DNA of 37,416 nucleotides, taken from Roseiflexus sp. (GTDB lineage: Bacteria; Chloroflexota; Chloroflexia; Chloroflexales; Roseiflexaceae). The number at the start of each line of letters is the position of its first letter. The first letter of the stretch is position 1. Below the pieces are notes generated by a model. It did not search any database and was not told where the DNA came from. It saw only the letters and a program-made list of their open reading frames with translations. Where the stretch lies: assembly GCA_025062325.1 (NCBI GenBank), contig JANXAL010000130.1:1-37416 (forward strand), written 5' to 3'. Both the position numbers and the translations under genes were made by a program. Below are positions 1 to 8,777 of this stretch, in pieces.

Positions 1-876
1 ACGCCGACGCCCGTGCCGCCGACGCCGACGCCCGTACCAACTCCCACGCCACGCCCGACGGCTACGCCGCTGCCGACGCCAACGCCCGTGCCGCCAACCC
101 AACCTCCGGCCTCGGCATCCACCGAGGTCATCCGCAGCGGATTGCTCGCCTCCACAAAAGCAGACACCTACCGTATCGAGTTCTCGTTCAAGACGAAGGG
201 TCCAACCACCGAAGGAGCGCCGATCACATCGCCGGATGGCACAATCGAACTCATCAGCATGAAAGGTGAAGTTGCTGGCACAAACTCGCGCGCGGAGATC
301 GGCGGCTTCCTTGCTGCGCTCCTGTCTGGCGATCCGAAGAAGAGCGTCCAGTTTCTGACAGTCGATGGCAAGTCGTACATTCGCGGTCCGGCGCCGCTGC
401 TTGGCGCGACCGAGGATGCCTGGTACGAACTGCCTGCCGAACAGATATCCTCGGCAGGAACGGTTTCTCCTGACCAGATCCGAGGATCGCTCCAGCGGAG
501 CAGCGCCTTCGATCTGGCTGGCTTCACGCCAGGCGGCTTCGAGACGCTCGACGGTCAGCGCTGCACGATTTTCATCGGCGACAAAGAGACCACCATCCGG
601 CTCCTGACCAGCGTCAACCAGGAGGGAACACTGCCGTCCACGCTCAGGGAGGAAGAGATCAAACAGGCGGAAACGCGCATTTCCATCTGCGACGATGGGC
701 GGATGCACAAGATGACGCTCGACCTGACCGGAATTACGGCAGGGCAGACGGAACCGACGTCGTTCAGCATGCTGATCCGTCTGTACGATTTCAACAGCAA
801 CATCCGGATTGTCGCGCCCGCAAACGCACGCCCGCTGGCGCCGCCGTCGTTTGGTCTGCCGACTCCGACGCCGTGA
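1..876 (+). CDS. Lipoprotein-like extracytoplasmic protein, 5' end missing
   Basis: The frame is open from base 1, so the true start lies to the left of the window. The visible part is about 291 residues. The first 37 or so residues are a low-complexity Thr-Pro linker of the type that joins a lipid anchor or membrane segment to an exported domain in Chloroflexota. The rest, from about residue 38, reads as a beta-rich domain: phrases such as 'TYRIEFSFKTKG' and 'QFLTVDGKSYIRGP' recall LppX/LprG-like lipoproteins, which bind lipids or act in export. I infer that likeness from pattern only. Two Cys (in 'GQRCTIF' and 'ISICDDG') might form a disulphide. It ends in another TPTP motif and TGA at 874-876. 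Function is unknown. Confidence 0.75.
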   Translation, partial: TPTPVPPTPTPVPTPTPRPTATPLPTPTPVPPTQPPASASTEVIRSGLLASTKADTYRIEFSFKTKGPTTEGAPITSPDGTIELISMKGEVAGTNSRAEIGGFLAALLSGDPKKSVQFLTVDGKSYIRGPAPLLGATEDAWYELPAEQISSAGTVSPDQIRGSLQRSSAFDLAGFTPGGFETLDGQRCTIFIGDKETTIRLLTSVNQEGTLPSTLREEEIKQAETRISICDDGRMHKMTLDLTGITAGQTEPTSFSMLIRLYDFNSNIRIVAPANARPLAPPSFGLPTPTP

Positions 877-1437
877 ACCGAGAACCAAGAACTGAGAGCA
901 AAGAGCCGGGAGCGAACAGAGCGATCAACGTCAATCTGGCACGACCGTTGTGCTCCTGTTTCGGCAAGGGCTTCGACAGGCTCAACCCTCGCCGCACTCA
1001 GATGAGCGCCCAGTCGAGTCGCTGGCGGGAAGATCAACGAACCAGGACATTTGCTGCGGGCTGAAGCTCTGGCTGAAGTTGTGAAAGCCCCTCCAGGGCT
1101 GCCATGTCCTGAGCAAGGGCTTATGAAAATAAATCTGGTCTAGCCTGCGCAGGCAGGCTTCGCAACCGTAGCCCGCGACTTTAGGCGCCGGGCGGGTTTT
1201 GGAGTTTGAGAAACTAACCCGGTACCGCCGGATCTAGCCCGCGCAGGCGGGCTTCGCAGCTCTAGCCCGCGACCTTAGGCGCCGGGCGGGTAGGCGGATA
1301 GCGGAATATGTATTCAAAGTCCATCAACCGCCGGGCGCAGCGCAGAGCGCACGCGGCGTGATGGCGCGGGTCTGCCGGATTTATGCGGCGCGCAGCGGCG
1401 GCGACGCAGCGTGTCATCCAAGCGAGCAATAGGCTCT
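877..1437. other. Gene-free gap with repeats upstream of aroB
   Basis: No convincing gene was found. The first part (877-1110) has a short purine-rich run after the upstream stop and no clear signal. From about 1125 to 1315 it holds two copies of a GC-rich repeat, described separately. No good promoter for aroB was seen; the AT-rich patch near 1300-1320 belongs to the repeat flank. Confidence 0.6.
1125..1315 (+). repeat. GC-rich repeat pair, locus A
   Basis: Two 56-bp copies lie at 1141-1196 and 1235-1290. Each begins TAGCC, contains a small palindrome (CTGCGCAGGCAG in copy 1) and ends GGCGCCGGGCGGG. The spacer contains GGAGTTTGAGAAA. After copy 2 comes GGATAGCGGAAT. The same order of copy, spacer, copy and flank occurs inverted at 16584-16807, so the unit that moves is longer than one copy. 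Likely a non-autonomous mobile or REP-like element. Confidence 0.75.
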
Positions 1438-2556
1438 ATGGACAGAAACCACAATCACCCTGCTGACGATCTGTACGTCACAACCCCCGGCGGCAGCTAC
1501 GAGGTCATTGTAGCGCACGGCGCCCTCGATCAACTGCCGGAACGCTTGCATCGCCTTGGTTTGCGCGGCGCGGCCTGGATCATCAGCGATGACCAGGTGT
1601 TCCCGCATTACGCTCCTGCGCTGATCGAGCGCCTGCGCGCCGTCGGGTGCAACGCGCGCGGGTTTGCCGTGCCAGCCGGTGAACCGAGCAAAGACCTGGC
1701 AATGGTTGCGCGGCTCTACGATTGGCTGATCGGCAATGGCGTCGAGCGGCGCGATGTCGTGCTAGCGCTCGGCGGCGGCGTCGTCGGCGACCTGGCGGGG
1801 TTCGTGGCGGCGACCGTGCTGCGCGGCATCGCCCTCGTGCACCTGCCGACCACCCTGCTGGCAATGGTCGACTCGGCGATCGGCGGCAAAACTGGAGTGA
1901 ACCATCCGCTCGGCAAAAACCTGATTGGCGCATTCCACCAACCGCGCCTGGTCCTCGCCGACACCGCGACGCTTACGACCCTGCCGCCGCGCGAACTGCG
2001 CGCCGGTTGGGCGGAAGTGATCAAGCACGCCGTCATCCGCGACGCTGCTCTGTTTACGCACCTCGAAGCCATCACTGATCCTGCATCACTCCGGGGCGAG
2101 TCGCTGGCTGCGGTCATCCGGCGCGCCGCCAGGGTCAAAATTGAGATTGTGAATATCGACGAACGCGAAACCGGTGAACGCATGCTCCTCAACTACGGGC
2201 ACACCCTGGGGCACGCTATCGAAGCCGCGTGCGGCTACGGCGACCTGCTCCACGGCGAAGCGGTCGCCATCGGGATGCACCTGGAGGCGCAGATCGCCGC
2301 ACGCATGGGAATGGTTGAACCAGCGTTCGTTGAGCGCCAGGAACGTCTGCTGCGCACGTATGGGCTGCCGACCGATCTTCCTCCTGGCACGACCGTTAGT
2401 GATCTGCTCGAACGCACATTGCGCGACAAGAAGGTGCGGGCCGGCAGAGTGCGCTGGGCGTTGCCGCAGGGGATCGGTGCGGCGACCGTGCGTGATGACG
2501 TACCCGAAACAGTGGTGCGCGGCGTGCTCGAAGGAGCGCAGAGGTGTTGCACCTGA
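1438..2556 (+). CDS. aroB: 3-dehydroquinate synthase
   Basis: Converts DAHP to 3-dehydroquinate, the second step of the shikimate pathway, using NAD and a divalent metal in the cytoplasm. The family signature is complete: the NAD-binding stretch 'GGGVVGDLAGFVAAT', then 'PTTLLAMVDSAIGGKTGVN' and 'GKNLIGAFHQP', then metal-ligand regions 'WAEVIKHAVI', 'NYGHTLGHAIEA' and 'LLHGEAVAIGM', which give the usual Glu-His-His set. At 372 residues it matches the family length. I take ATG 1438; an in-frame GTG at 1411 would add nine residues without a better ribosome site. The last 10 codons overlap the promoter of the next gene. No other aromatic-pathway gene is in the window. Confidence 0.95.
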   Translation: MDRNHNHPADDLYVTTPGGSYEVIVAHGALDQLPERLHRLGLRGAAWIISDDQVFPHYAPALIERLRAVGCNARGFAVPAGEPSKDLAMVARLYDWLIGNGVERRDVVLALGGGVVGDLAGFVAATVLRGIALVHLPTTLLAMVDSAIGGKTGVNHPLGKNLIGAFHQPRLVLADTATLTTLPPRELRAGWAEVIKHAVIRDAALFTHLEAITDPASLRGESLAAVIRRAARVKIEIVNIDERETGERMLLNYGHTLGHAIEAACGYGDLLHGEAVAIGMHLEAQIAARMGMVEPAFVERQERLLRTYGLPTDLPPGTTVSDLLERTLRDKKVRAGRVRWALPQGIGAATVRDDVPETVVRGVLEGAQRCCT

Positions 2557-2575
2557 TCTGCGAGCGTGGTATACT
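2547..2575 (+). promoter_or_regulatory. Promoter of the PP2C gene
   Basis: TTGCAC (2547-2552) and TATACT (2570-2575) are separated by 17 bp, with TGG directly before the -10 box. It overlaps the end of aroB and puts the transcript start about 30 nt ahead of the ATG at 2614. Confidence 0.65.
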
Positions 2576-2613
2576 TTCGCGTCACTGAAGGATGCCTCCC
2601 GTCGGAGGAGCCT

Positions 2614-3954
2614 ATGAAACTGCGCCACAGCGCTCGCACCGATGTCGGCAGAACGCGGGATCATAACGAAGACGATTTTGGCGTTGGCGAAGGCGCGGGT
2701 GTCGATCAGTACGGCGAGTTGCTGGTCGTCTGCGACGGAATGGGAGGGCATGCCGCCGGAGAGATTGCCAGTCGTCTCGGCGTCGAAACCATTCTCAGCG
2801 CCTACTACAGCGATCCTTCCCCTGATCGCGTCGAGGCGTTGCGCCGGTCGTTCGAGCGCGCCAATGAGCGCATCCACGCTGAAGGGCGCGGCGTGATGGG
2901 CACCACCGGCGTTGCGGCGCTGTTCTACAAGGGTATGCTGCACGTCGCCAACGTCGGCGACAGCCGCGCCTACCTGATCCGCAACGACGACATCTGCCAG
3001 ATTTCACGCGACCACTCGCTCGTCGGCGAGCAGGTGGCGGCTGGCGTCATTACCGCCGATCAGGCCAAATCCAGCTACTACCGCAATGTCATTACCCGCG
3101 CCCTGGGGTATCAGTCGGATGTGCAGGTGGATCTGTTCCACATTCCGTTGCAGGTCGGTGACACGATTGTGCTCTGCTCCGACGGATTGCACGGTCTGGT
3201 CAGTGATGAGGAGATTCGCATAATTGCCCGCTCGATGCCCCTCGCCGACGCTGTTGATCGGTTGATTGACCTGGCGAATGAGCGTGGCGGCACAGACAAT
3301 ATCACCACGATAATTGCGCATGTTGATGAACTTGACGCCGCTGCCGCCATCGTCGATCCATCGGACTCCGCCCGAACAACCATTGAATTCCCGGCGCCAA
3401 CGATAGCAGAGACCGTAGAATTCCCGGCGACCGTCAGCTTTGCGCCAGAGTCTACTGCACCGCATACTGCACACACTGCGCCACAGCATGTTGCGCCTCC
3501 GCCTGCTCCTCCGCCAGTCGCTACGCCTCCGCCGCGCGACGTTCCCGCCCCGCGACGGATGAATTGGGTGGGAGCGACACTTGCCTCTGTTCTGTTTTTG
3601 GGGCTGGTTTTTGTGACCCTGTTCATCGGCTATCCGACGGCGCTGGCGCCAGGGCAGGCAAGTCCGGCGCCAACCGAAACGCCGCCAACCCAGCCGCCGA
3701 CTATCACCCCGCTTCCTCCTACTCAACCGCCAACTCAGGTTCCTGCCATTATTCCCGCTGTAACGGAAACCGCTGTGCCGACCATACCGCCAACCGCGAC
3801 AGCCACGCCATCGCCGGTCGCCATCAGCACGCCGACACCCACCCTTGCGCCAGCCGTCACCGCTACACCAGGCGCGTCGCCGTCCACACCAATCGCAACG
3901 GCCACCCGCACTCCCATTCCGCTGACCCTGCCGCTACGCACGCCGACGCCGTAA
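2614..3954 (+). CDS. Membrane-anchored PP2C-type Ser/Thr phosphatase
   Basis: Removes phosphate from Ser/Thr of proteins, as PstP/PrpC do opposite PknB-type kinases. The catalytic domain (residues 1-240) shows the metal ligands in 'RDHNEDD' (16-21) and 'CDGMGGH' (40-46), then 'ANVGDSRAYL', 'CSDGLHGLVSDEE' and 'GGTDNITTII'. A Pro-rich linker follows, then one membrane helix at about 318-340 and a roughly 100-residue Thr/Pro tail that should lie outside the cell. So the phosphatase is inside and a disordered stalk is outside. ATG 2614 is chosen because GGAGG stands 5-9 nt ahead of it and the promoter -10 box lies downstream of the longer upstream start at 2566. The kinase-like protein at the right end of the window has a similar layout. 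Confidence 0.9.
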   Translation: MKLRHSARTDVGRTRDHNEDDFGVGEGAGVDQYGELLVVCDGMGGHAAGEIASRLGVETILSAYYSDPSPDRVEALRRSFERANERIHAEGRGVMGTTGVAALFYKGMLHVANVGDSRAYLIRNDDICQISRDHSLVGEQVAAGVITADQAKSSYYRNVITRALGYQSDVQVDLFHIPLQVGDTIVLCSDGLHGLVSDEEIRIIARSMPLADAVDRLIDLANERGGTDNITTIIAHVDELDAAAAIVDPSDSARTTIEFPAPTIAETVEFPATVSFAPESTAPHTAHTAPQHVAPPPAPPPVATPPPRDVPAPRRMNWVGATLASVLFLGLVFVTLFIGYPTALAPGQASPAPTETPPTQPPTITPLPPTQPPTQVPAIIPAVTETAVPTIPPTATATPSPVAISTPTPTLAPAVTATPGASPSTPIATATRTPIPLTLPLRTPTP

Positions 3955-3980
3955 TCGCTGCGCCATCGCTGGGCAAAGCA

Positions 3981-3989
3981 TGGTACAAT
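3981..3989 (+). promoter_or_regulatory. Extended -10 element ahead of mutL
   Basis: TGGTACAAT is an extended -10 box about 38 nt before the mutL ATG. There is no good -35 box, as is usual for extended -10 promoters. Confidence 0.5.
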
Positions 3990-4026
3990 ACTCGCATACC
4001 TGTTCGTATTGCGGAGTAGAGGCGCT

Positions 4027-5850
4027 ATGCCAATACGGGTGCTCGATGCAACAGTGGCTGCCCAGATCGCTGCTGGCGAGGTGATCGAACGTCCGGCCTC
4101 GGTCGTGCGTGAACTGGTTGAAAACGCGCTCGACGCCGGCGCACGCCGGATTGTAGTAGAAGCGCGTGGCGGCGGGTTGCGCGAAATCCGCGTGCAGGAC
4201 GACGGATGCGGCATTCCTGCTGATGAGGTCGAACTGGCGTTTGCGCGCCATGCGACCTCGAAATTGTCCACTGCTGACGATCTGTGGTCGATTACGACGC
4301 TCGGCTTCCGCGGCGAAGCGCTCCCGTCGATCGCGGCTGTGGCGCAGGTGATCTGCATCACCCGCGTTGCGAACGCTGATGTCGGCGTCGAATTACGGAT
4401 TGCTGGCGGCGAGGTGCAGGCGATCATGCCGCGCGGCTGCTCACCGGGCACGACGATCAGCGTGCGCAATCTGTTCTACAATACGCCGGTGCGGCGCGAA
4501 TTCCTCCGCTCCGACGCGACGGAGTCCGCTGCGATCGCTGCCGTTGTTACCCAGTATGCTCTCGCCTACCCCGAAGTGCGCTTCAGCCTCTCCATTGACG
4601 GGCGCACGACGCTCCAGACCAGCGGCAACGGCGATCTGCGCGCTGCTACGATCGAGATCTATGGGCTTGATGTCGCACGCCAGTTGCTAGCAGTCGATGC
4701 CGCTGCTGGCGAAGGCATCGATCACGTTCACGTGTCCGGGTTGGTGTCACCGCCTGGGCTGACCCGCAGTTCGCGCGCAGCAGTTCACCTGTTCGTCAAT
4801 CGCCGCGCCATTCAGCCGCGCGGGCAGATCGCCCTCGTGCTCGAAGAAGCGTATCACACCTTGCTGATGAAAGGCCGCCATCCGATGGCAATCCTGAACA
4901 TCAGCGTGCATCCTGCTGCGGTCGATGTCAATGTCCATCCAACCAAGAGCGAGGTGAAGTTCCGCAACACGATACAGGTGATGAGCGTGCTGGGGCGAGC
5001 GGTGCGCGCAGCGCTGCTGGAGAGCGGCGTGCGTCCCTGGGAAGAGCCAGGCATTCCCGCCTCGCTTGACACGGCGCAGCGCCGTTTTGAACTGCGCCGT
5101 CTCGGAACCTCTCACGAAAGCGCATGGGATACGCCGTCCTGGATGACTGCCGGCGACGAGCGGGGATCAGCGTCATTCCACGTGAGGAACTGGCGCAACG
5201 AAGGTCAGAGCGGCGCATGGCAGCGCGAGCCTGCAGCGGCATCCTCTCTTTCGCCAACGGTGCAAACCTCGAAGCTGCCGCCGTTGCGGATTGTCGGGCA
5301 GATCGCCCAATCGTACATTGTCGCTGAGTCGCCGGATGGGATGTATCTGATCGATCAGCACGCCGCACACGAGCGCATCACCTACGAGCGCCTGATGGCG
5401 CAGCGCGGCGCCGGGATGATCGAAAGTCAGGAGTTGCTCATCCCGCAGGTAGTCGATCTGCCGCCGACAGCGCAGGATGTGCTGCTGGCTGCCGCCGACC
5501 GACTGGCAGAGTGGGGGTTCGTCATCGAGCCGTTCGGGCGCAGTCTGCGCGTTCGCGCCATTCCGGCGGTGCTCTACCCTGGCGATCTGGCGACGGCGCT
5601 GCTCGAAATCGCTGATCACTTAAGCGAGCGGAGCGGAACGACGCCGCGTGACTGGCGCGAGGCGATGCTGATCACCCTGTCGTGCCATACGTCGGTGCGC
5701 GCCGGGCAGACGCTTTCGTTCGACGAGATGCGCGGGCTCGTGAGGCAACTGGAACAGTGCGCGTCGCCGCGCACTTGCCCCCATGGCCGTCCGACAATGA
5801 TTCTCCTGACAATAACCCAGATTGAGCGCCAGTTCGGAAGAGCAAAGTAG
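4027..5850 (+). CDS. mutL: DNA mismatch repair protein MutL
   Basis: Links mismatch recognition by MutS to strand removal. The N-terminal GHKL ATPase shows 'ELVENALDAGA', 'DDGCGIP' and 'TTLGFRGEALPS'. The C-terminal dimer domain carries the endonuclease motif DQHA(x)2E(x)4E, here D443-E454 ('DQHAAHERITYE'), and the zinc-site motif 'CPHGRP' at 584-589, with 'SCHTSVRAG' between them. This is therefore the nicking type of MutL found in bacteria without MutH, not the E. coli type. Length is 607 residues, normal for the family. ATG 4027 is preferred over the TTG at 4009 because a purine-rich site (GGAG/AGAGG) precedes it. No mutS is in the window. Confidence 0.96.
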   Translation: MPIRVLDATVAAQIAAGEVIERPASVVRELVENALDAGARRIVVEARGGGLREIRVQDDGCGIPADEVELAFARHATSKLSTADDLWSITTLGFRGEALPSIAAVAQVICITRVANADVGVELRIAGGEVQAIMPRGCSPGTTISVRNLFYNTPVRREFLRSDATESAAIAAVVTQYALAYPEVRFSLSIDGRTTLQTSGNGDLRAATIEIYGLDVARQLLAVDAAAGEGIDHVHVSGLVSPPGLTRSSRAAVHLFVNRRAIQPRGQIALVLEEAYHTLLMKGRHPMAILNISVHPAAVDVNVHPTKSEVKFRNTIQVMSVLGRAVRAALLESGVRPWEEPGIPASLDTAQRRFELRRLGTSHESAWDTPSWMTAGDERGSASFHVRNWRNEGQSGAWQREPAAASSLSPTVQTSKLPPLRIVGQIAQSYIVAESPDGMYLIDQHAAHERITYERLMAQRGAGMIESQELLIPQVVDLPPTAQDVLLAAADRLAEWGFVIEPFGRSLRVRAIPAVLYPGDLATALLEIADHLSERSGTTPRDWREAMLITLSCHTSVRAGQTLSFDEMRGLVRQLEQCASPRTCPHGRPTMILLTITQIERQFGRAK

Positions 5851-6035
5851 CCGCGCATCCAGGGCGTTTCTCAGGAAGGCTGACGCAGAGGCGCAAGGAT
5901 GCGATGCAAGCGGGTTCCGTCAGTTATCTTTGCGCATTTGCGTCTGGGCACCGACCTTCTGAAAATGCCGAAGCCGTTCCGTCATTCCGCAGCATCGTGC
6001 CAGCGCTTCGCGCCGGGGCGACACCCCTCAACCTG

Positions 6036-6746
6036 TCAGGTTGTCGTGACGTCGCCCCAGAGGTAGGCAGCAATCTGCGGTGAAAGAGTGATCTGCCGAT
6101 CGTTGCGCTGAAGAGTAACGCCGTAGACCGGCGAGTTGTCGATGATGGCAAACTGCTCGCCTGGCACCAGGTGGCTGTTCTGCAGGTAGCGGATCAGCGC
6201 ACTATCCTCTTCCGCCTCTTCCGAGACGCGTCGCAGCGTAAAAATGCTGCCCGGCGCCGCTTGATCGAGACGCACCGAGCCAGCGTAGACATCGCATCGA
6301 CCGGGGATCGGGTTACCATGCGGGCATGTGGTCGCGTCGCCGACGAGCTCTTCGATCCGCTCCTCCAGGCGCGGCGAGAGCGCATGCTCCAGTCGCACCG
6401 CTTCCTCGTGAATTTCGTGCCACTGCAACCCCATCACGTCTACCAGGAAGCGCTCCAGGATGCGGTGCCGCCGCACCATCGCCTCCGCTAGGCGAAATCC
6501 TTCATCGGTCAGCGAGATTTCCCCGCGCCCATCGCGCACAATATAACCGCGATCCTCCATGCGGCTCACCATATCGGCGACGGTCGGAGGGGTCACGTGC
6601 ATCCATTCCGCCAGCCGCGCGCTGATCACCGGTTCTCCCCGCGCCGCCAGGTAGTAGATGACCTCCAGATACTCACGCATCTTTTCTGTCGGTCCGGCGT
6701 CGCCAGGTTTGCGTCGCGCTCTGGCGTGTCGAGTTGTGTCAGCCAT
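6036..6746 (-). CDS. DtxR/MntR-family metal-dependent repressor
   Basis: A 236-residue regulator that should bind DNA when loaded with Fe(II) or Mn(II). Residues 20-85 hold the winged helix ('EYLEVIYYLAARGEPV...VTPPTVADMVSRME'). The dimerisation and metal domain follows ('RRHRILERFLVDVMG', 'IHEEAVRLEHALS', 'CPHGNPIPG'), and the C-terminal third is a FeoA/SH3-like domain. In the DtxR alignment I recall, the Cys ligand sits in 'DEACRWEH'; here that position is Val ('EEAVRLEH'), so the metal site differs from DtxR/IdeR. ATG 6746 has AAGGAAAC upstream; the ORF extends 21 codons further but without support. It lies 28 bp downstream of the DUF952 gene and may be co-transcribed. No metal transporter adjoins it. 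Confidence 0.9.
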   Translation of the reverse strand: MADTTRHARARRKPGDAGPTEKMREYLEVIYYLAARGEPVISARLAEWMHVTPPTVADMVSRMEDRGYIVRDGRGEISLTDEGFRLAEAMVRRHRILERFLVDVMGLQWHEIHEEAVRLEHALSPRLEERIEELVGDATTCPHGNPIPGRCDVYAGSVRLDQAAPGSIFTLRRVSEEAEEDSALIRYLQNSHLVPGEQFAIIDNSPVYGVTLQRNDRQITLSPQIAAYLWGDVTTT

Positions 6747-6774
6747 AACCGTTTCCTTGCCTGTGATGCGTTGA

Positions 6775-7122
6775 TTATAGCAGAAACGCGCCATTAGCGT
6801 CGCGCTCAATGCGCCGCACCTCGATGATCGCTTCTGGATTGATCGGTCCGTAGATGTGCGGGAAAAGCGGCGCCGCGTCCGCGCCGGAAGGACGCTCCCA
6901 GCGCACTGGCGCGGTTAGTTTGTCCACATCGATGACCAGCAGCACGAAATCGCCTGGCGTCTGACGGTAGAGCGCATTGGCGACGTGCGCCATCAGCTCT
7001 TCGCCTTCCGTGCAGTGCACGAAACCATCAACGGCAAACTCCGCCGGAACATACGGTTCGTGCACGGAGCGGGCGTTCCAGCGATCGGCTGGCGCCATAT
7101 GGAAGATAATCCTGCCTCTCAT
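6775..7122 (-). CDS. DUF952 family protein
   Basis: A compact 115-residue cytoplasmic protein. It begins 'RIIFHMAPADRW', contains 'GFVHCTEGEEL' and 'WERPSG', and ends with 'PLFPHIYGPINPEAI', the marks of the DUF952 family, which has a glutathione S-transferase-unrelated small fold of unknown role. Its ATG shares one base with the TAA of the sugar kinase (TAATG), so translation is probably coupled. Nothing in the sequence shows a substrate. Confidence 0.85.
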   Translation of the reverse strand: MRGRIIFHMAPADRWNARSVHEPYVPAEFAVDGFVHCTEGEELMAHVANALYRQTPGDFVLLVIDVDKLTAPVRWERPSGADAAPLFPHIYGPINPEAIIEVRRIERDANGAFLL

Positions 7123-8645
7123 TATCTCTCTAGCTCGTTCAGCGCGGCGTGCACCGGCGCCAGCGCTGGCGCCAGGCGCAAAAACGCTTCACGGTAGATG
7201 CGCTCGTACCGCGCGTGCAGCGCTTCATCTGGCGCAACCGTTCGCTCACGCACCTGCACAGCGCTCACCGCTTCATCTTCGCTGCTGTAGATGCCTGCAG
7301 CGATTCCGCCAAGCAAGGCGGCGCCCAATGCGACGCTTTCGTCCATATCCAGCACGCGGAGCGGACGTCCCAGCACGTGCGCTTTGATACCGAGCCAGAC
7401 CGGAAGGCGTGTTCCGCCGCCGATCGCCCGGATCGTCCTAGCGCGCACTCCCAGCATTTCCTCGATGTTGTCGAGCATGTGGCGCCACTCAAACGCCAGC
7501 CCCTCATAAACGGCGCGCGCCAGCGCCGCCCGCCCGCTGCTGACGGTCAATCCCACGAACGCCCCACGCTCGCCTGCGGTCAGGCGCGGCAGGAAGAGCA
7601 CTCCCAGACTGCCCGGCGGCGCCGACGCCGCCAGTGACTCGACTTCCGCTGCCGCCTCGTGGAGCGGGGCGCCCGGCGCTGCCAACTCGCGCATCCACTC
7701 GACCGCCGCGCCGCTGCTGAACAATCCGTCCATGACATAATAGCGGTCGCGCGCCACATGCGCCCCAAACGTCACATGCGTCCATGATGACACATTGGCA
7801 ATGAACAGGCGCTCATCGAGCAGAACATCGTCGAGCGGCAAAAATGCCGCCTCCGCCGTACCCATCGAGTCGAGGCAATCGCCAACGCGCCGCACATCGG
7901 CGGCGAGAGCGCCACAGACGTGATCATGCCCGCCGGCGCCCACAACTGTCCCTGGCGCCAGGCCGGTCTCCGCCGCTGCTTCGGCCGTCACCGTCCCGAT
8001 CCGCGTGCCGCTCGCCACTAGTTCGGGGAGCAGATCGCCCCGCAACCCGGCGCGGTCGATCAGCGCTTGCGACCAGCAGCGCGCGCGCAGGTCGAAGAGC
8101 ATGCTGCGCGATGCCAGCGAGTAGTCGGTTGCGCGCGCGCCGCACAAACGAAAGGCAATATAATCGGCGACGTGCAGCCACGTCGTCGCGGCGGCATACC
8201 CTTCCGGCTCATGATCGCGCAGCCACTGCAACTTGAAGATGCCGTAGATCGGCGCCGGGAGCATACCGGTCAGGCGAAACGTCTCCAGCACATCATCCTG
8301 AGCGCTCCAGCGCTGCGCATAGGGCGCCGTGCGCCGATCATACCAGGCGATAATAGACGTTACTGGTTCACCGAGCGCGTTGACCAGCACGCCCGCCTCG
8401 CCGACGCTGGCCACCGCCATCCCGCGTACCCGTCTGGGATCGTCGATAGGCGCCAGAGCGCGACGAATCACACCGACGACAGCCTGCCAGAGCAGCTGTG
8501 GGTCGTGTTCCGCCCATCCCGGCTGCGGTCGTTCGGTGGGAGTGGCGACGCTGGCAGCCGACAGACAGGCGCCGCTGGCATCAAACACCAGCGCCTTGAT
8601 GTTCGTTGTGCCGACATCAATGCCGAGCAGGAGATCGCCAGCCAT
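7122..8645 (-). CDS. FGGY-family carbohydrate kinase
   Basis: Phosphorylates a sugar or polyol with ATP in the cytoplasm. The actin-like fold is visible in both halves: 'LLGIDVGTTNIKALVFD' at the N-terminus (phosphate 1), 'GWAEHDPQLLW', 'IIAWYDRRT', then 'GAGGHDHVCGAL' with the likely catalytic Asp, 'DSMGTAEA' and 'AIGGGTRLPVWLGIKAHVLG' (adenosine site). Length is 507 residues, normal for FGGY. The substrate (xylulose, gluconate or another) cannot be set by eye. Start ATG 8645 has TAAGG about 8-10 nt upstream; the ORF could extend 28 codons but without a ribosome site. No sugar isomerase or transporter is next to it. Confidence 0.9.
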   Translation of the reverse strand: MAGDLLLGIDVGTTNIKALVFDASGACLSAASVATPTERPQPGWAEHDPQLLWQAVVGVIRRALAPIDDPRRVRGMAVASVGEAGVLVNALGEPVTSIIAWYDRRTAPYAQRWSAQDDVLETFRLTGMLPAPIYGIFKLQWLRDHEPEGYAAATTWLHVADYIAFRLCGARATDYSLASRSMLFDLRARCWSQALIDRAGLRGDLLPELVASGTRIGTVTAEAAAETGLAPGTVVGAGGHDHVCGALAADVRRVGDCLDSMGTAEAAFLPLDDVLLDERLFIANVSSWTHVTFGAHVARDRYYVMDGLFSSGAAVEWMRELAAPGAPLHEAAAEVESLAASAPPGSLGVLFLPRLTAGERGAFVGLTVSSGRAALARAVYEGLAFEWRHMLDNIEEMLGVRARTIRAIGGGTRLPVWLGIKAHVLGRPLRVLDMDESVALGAALLGGIAAGIYSSEDEAVSAVQVRERTVAPDEALHARYERIYREAFLRLAPALAPVHAALNELER

Positions 8646-8701
8646 ACAATGCCTTAATTGCTCACACAAACCAGTGCAACAATCATAGCACAAACTCGCC
8701 A

Positions 8702-8737
8702 GAAAAACAGCGACGCTGGATGTTTCCATCCAACGTC
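8702..8737 (-). terminator. Rho-independent terminator of the pha operon
   Basis: On the minus strand GACGTTGGATG and CATCCAGCGTC form a stem (one mismatch) closed by a GAAA loop, followed by GCTGTTTTT. It sits 41 bp after the phaB stop and before the sugar kinase start, so it separates the two units. Confidence 0.8.
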
Positions 8738-8777
8738 ACTGCCGGAATGGTGCAGAACGATTGGCAGAGCCGGAAAC

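Noticed and set aside
2086-2943. 285-codon minus-strand frame across the aroB/PP2C junction
   Set aside because: Covers two well-supported plus-strand genes and the promoter between them; no protein family fits.
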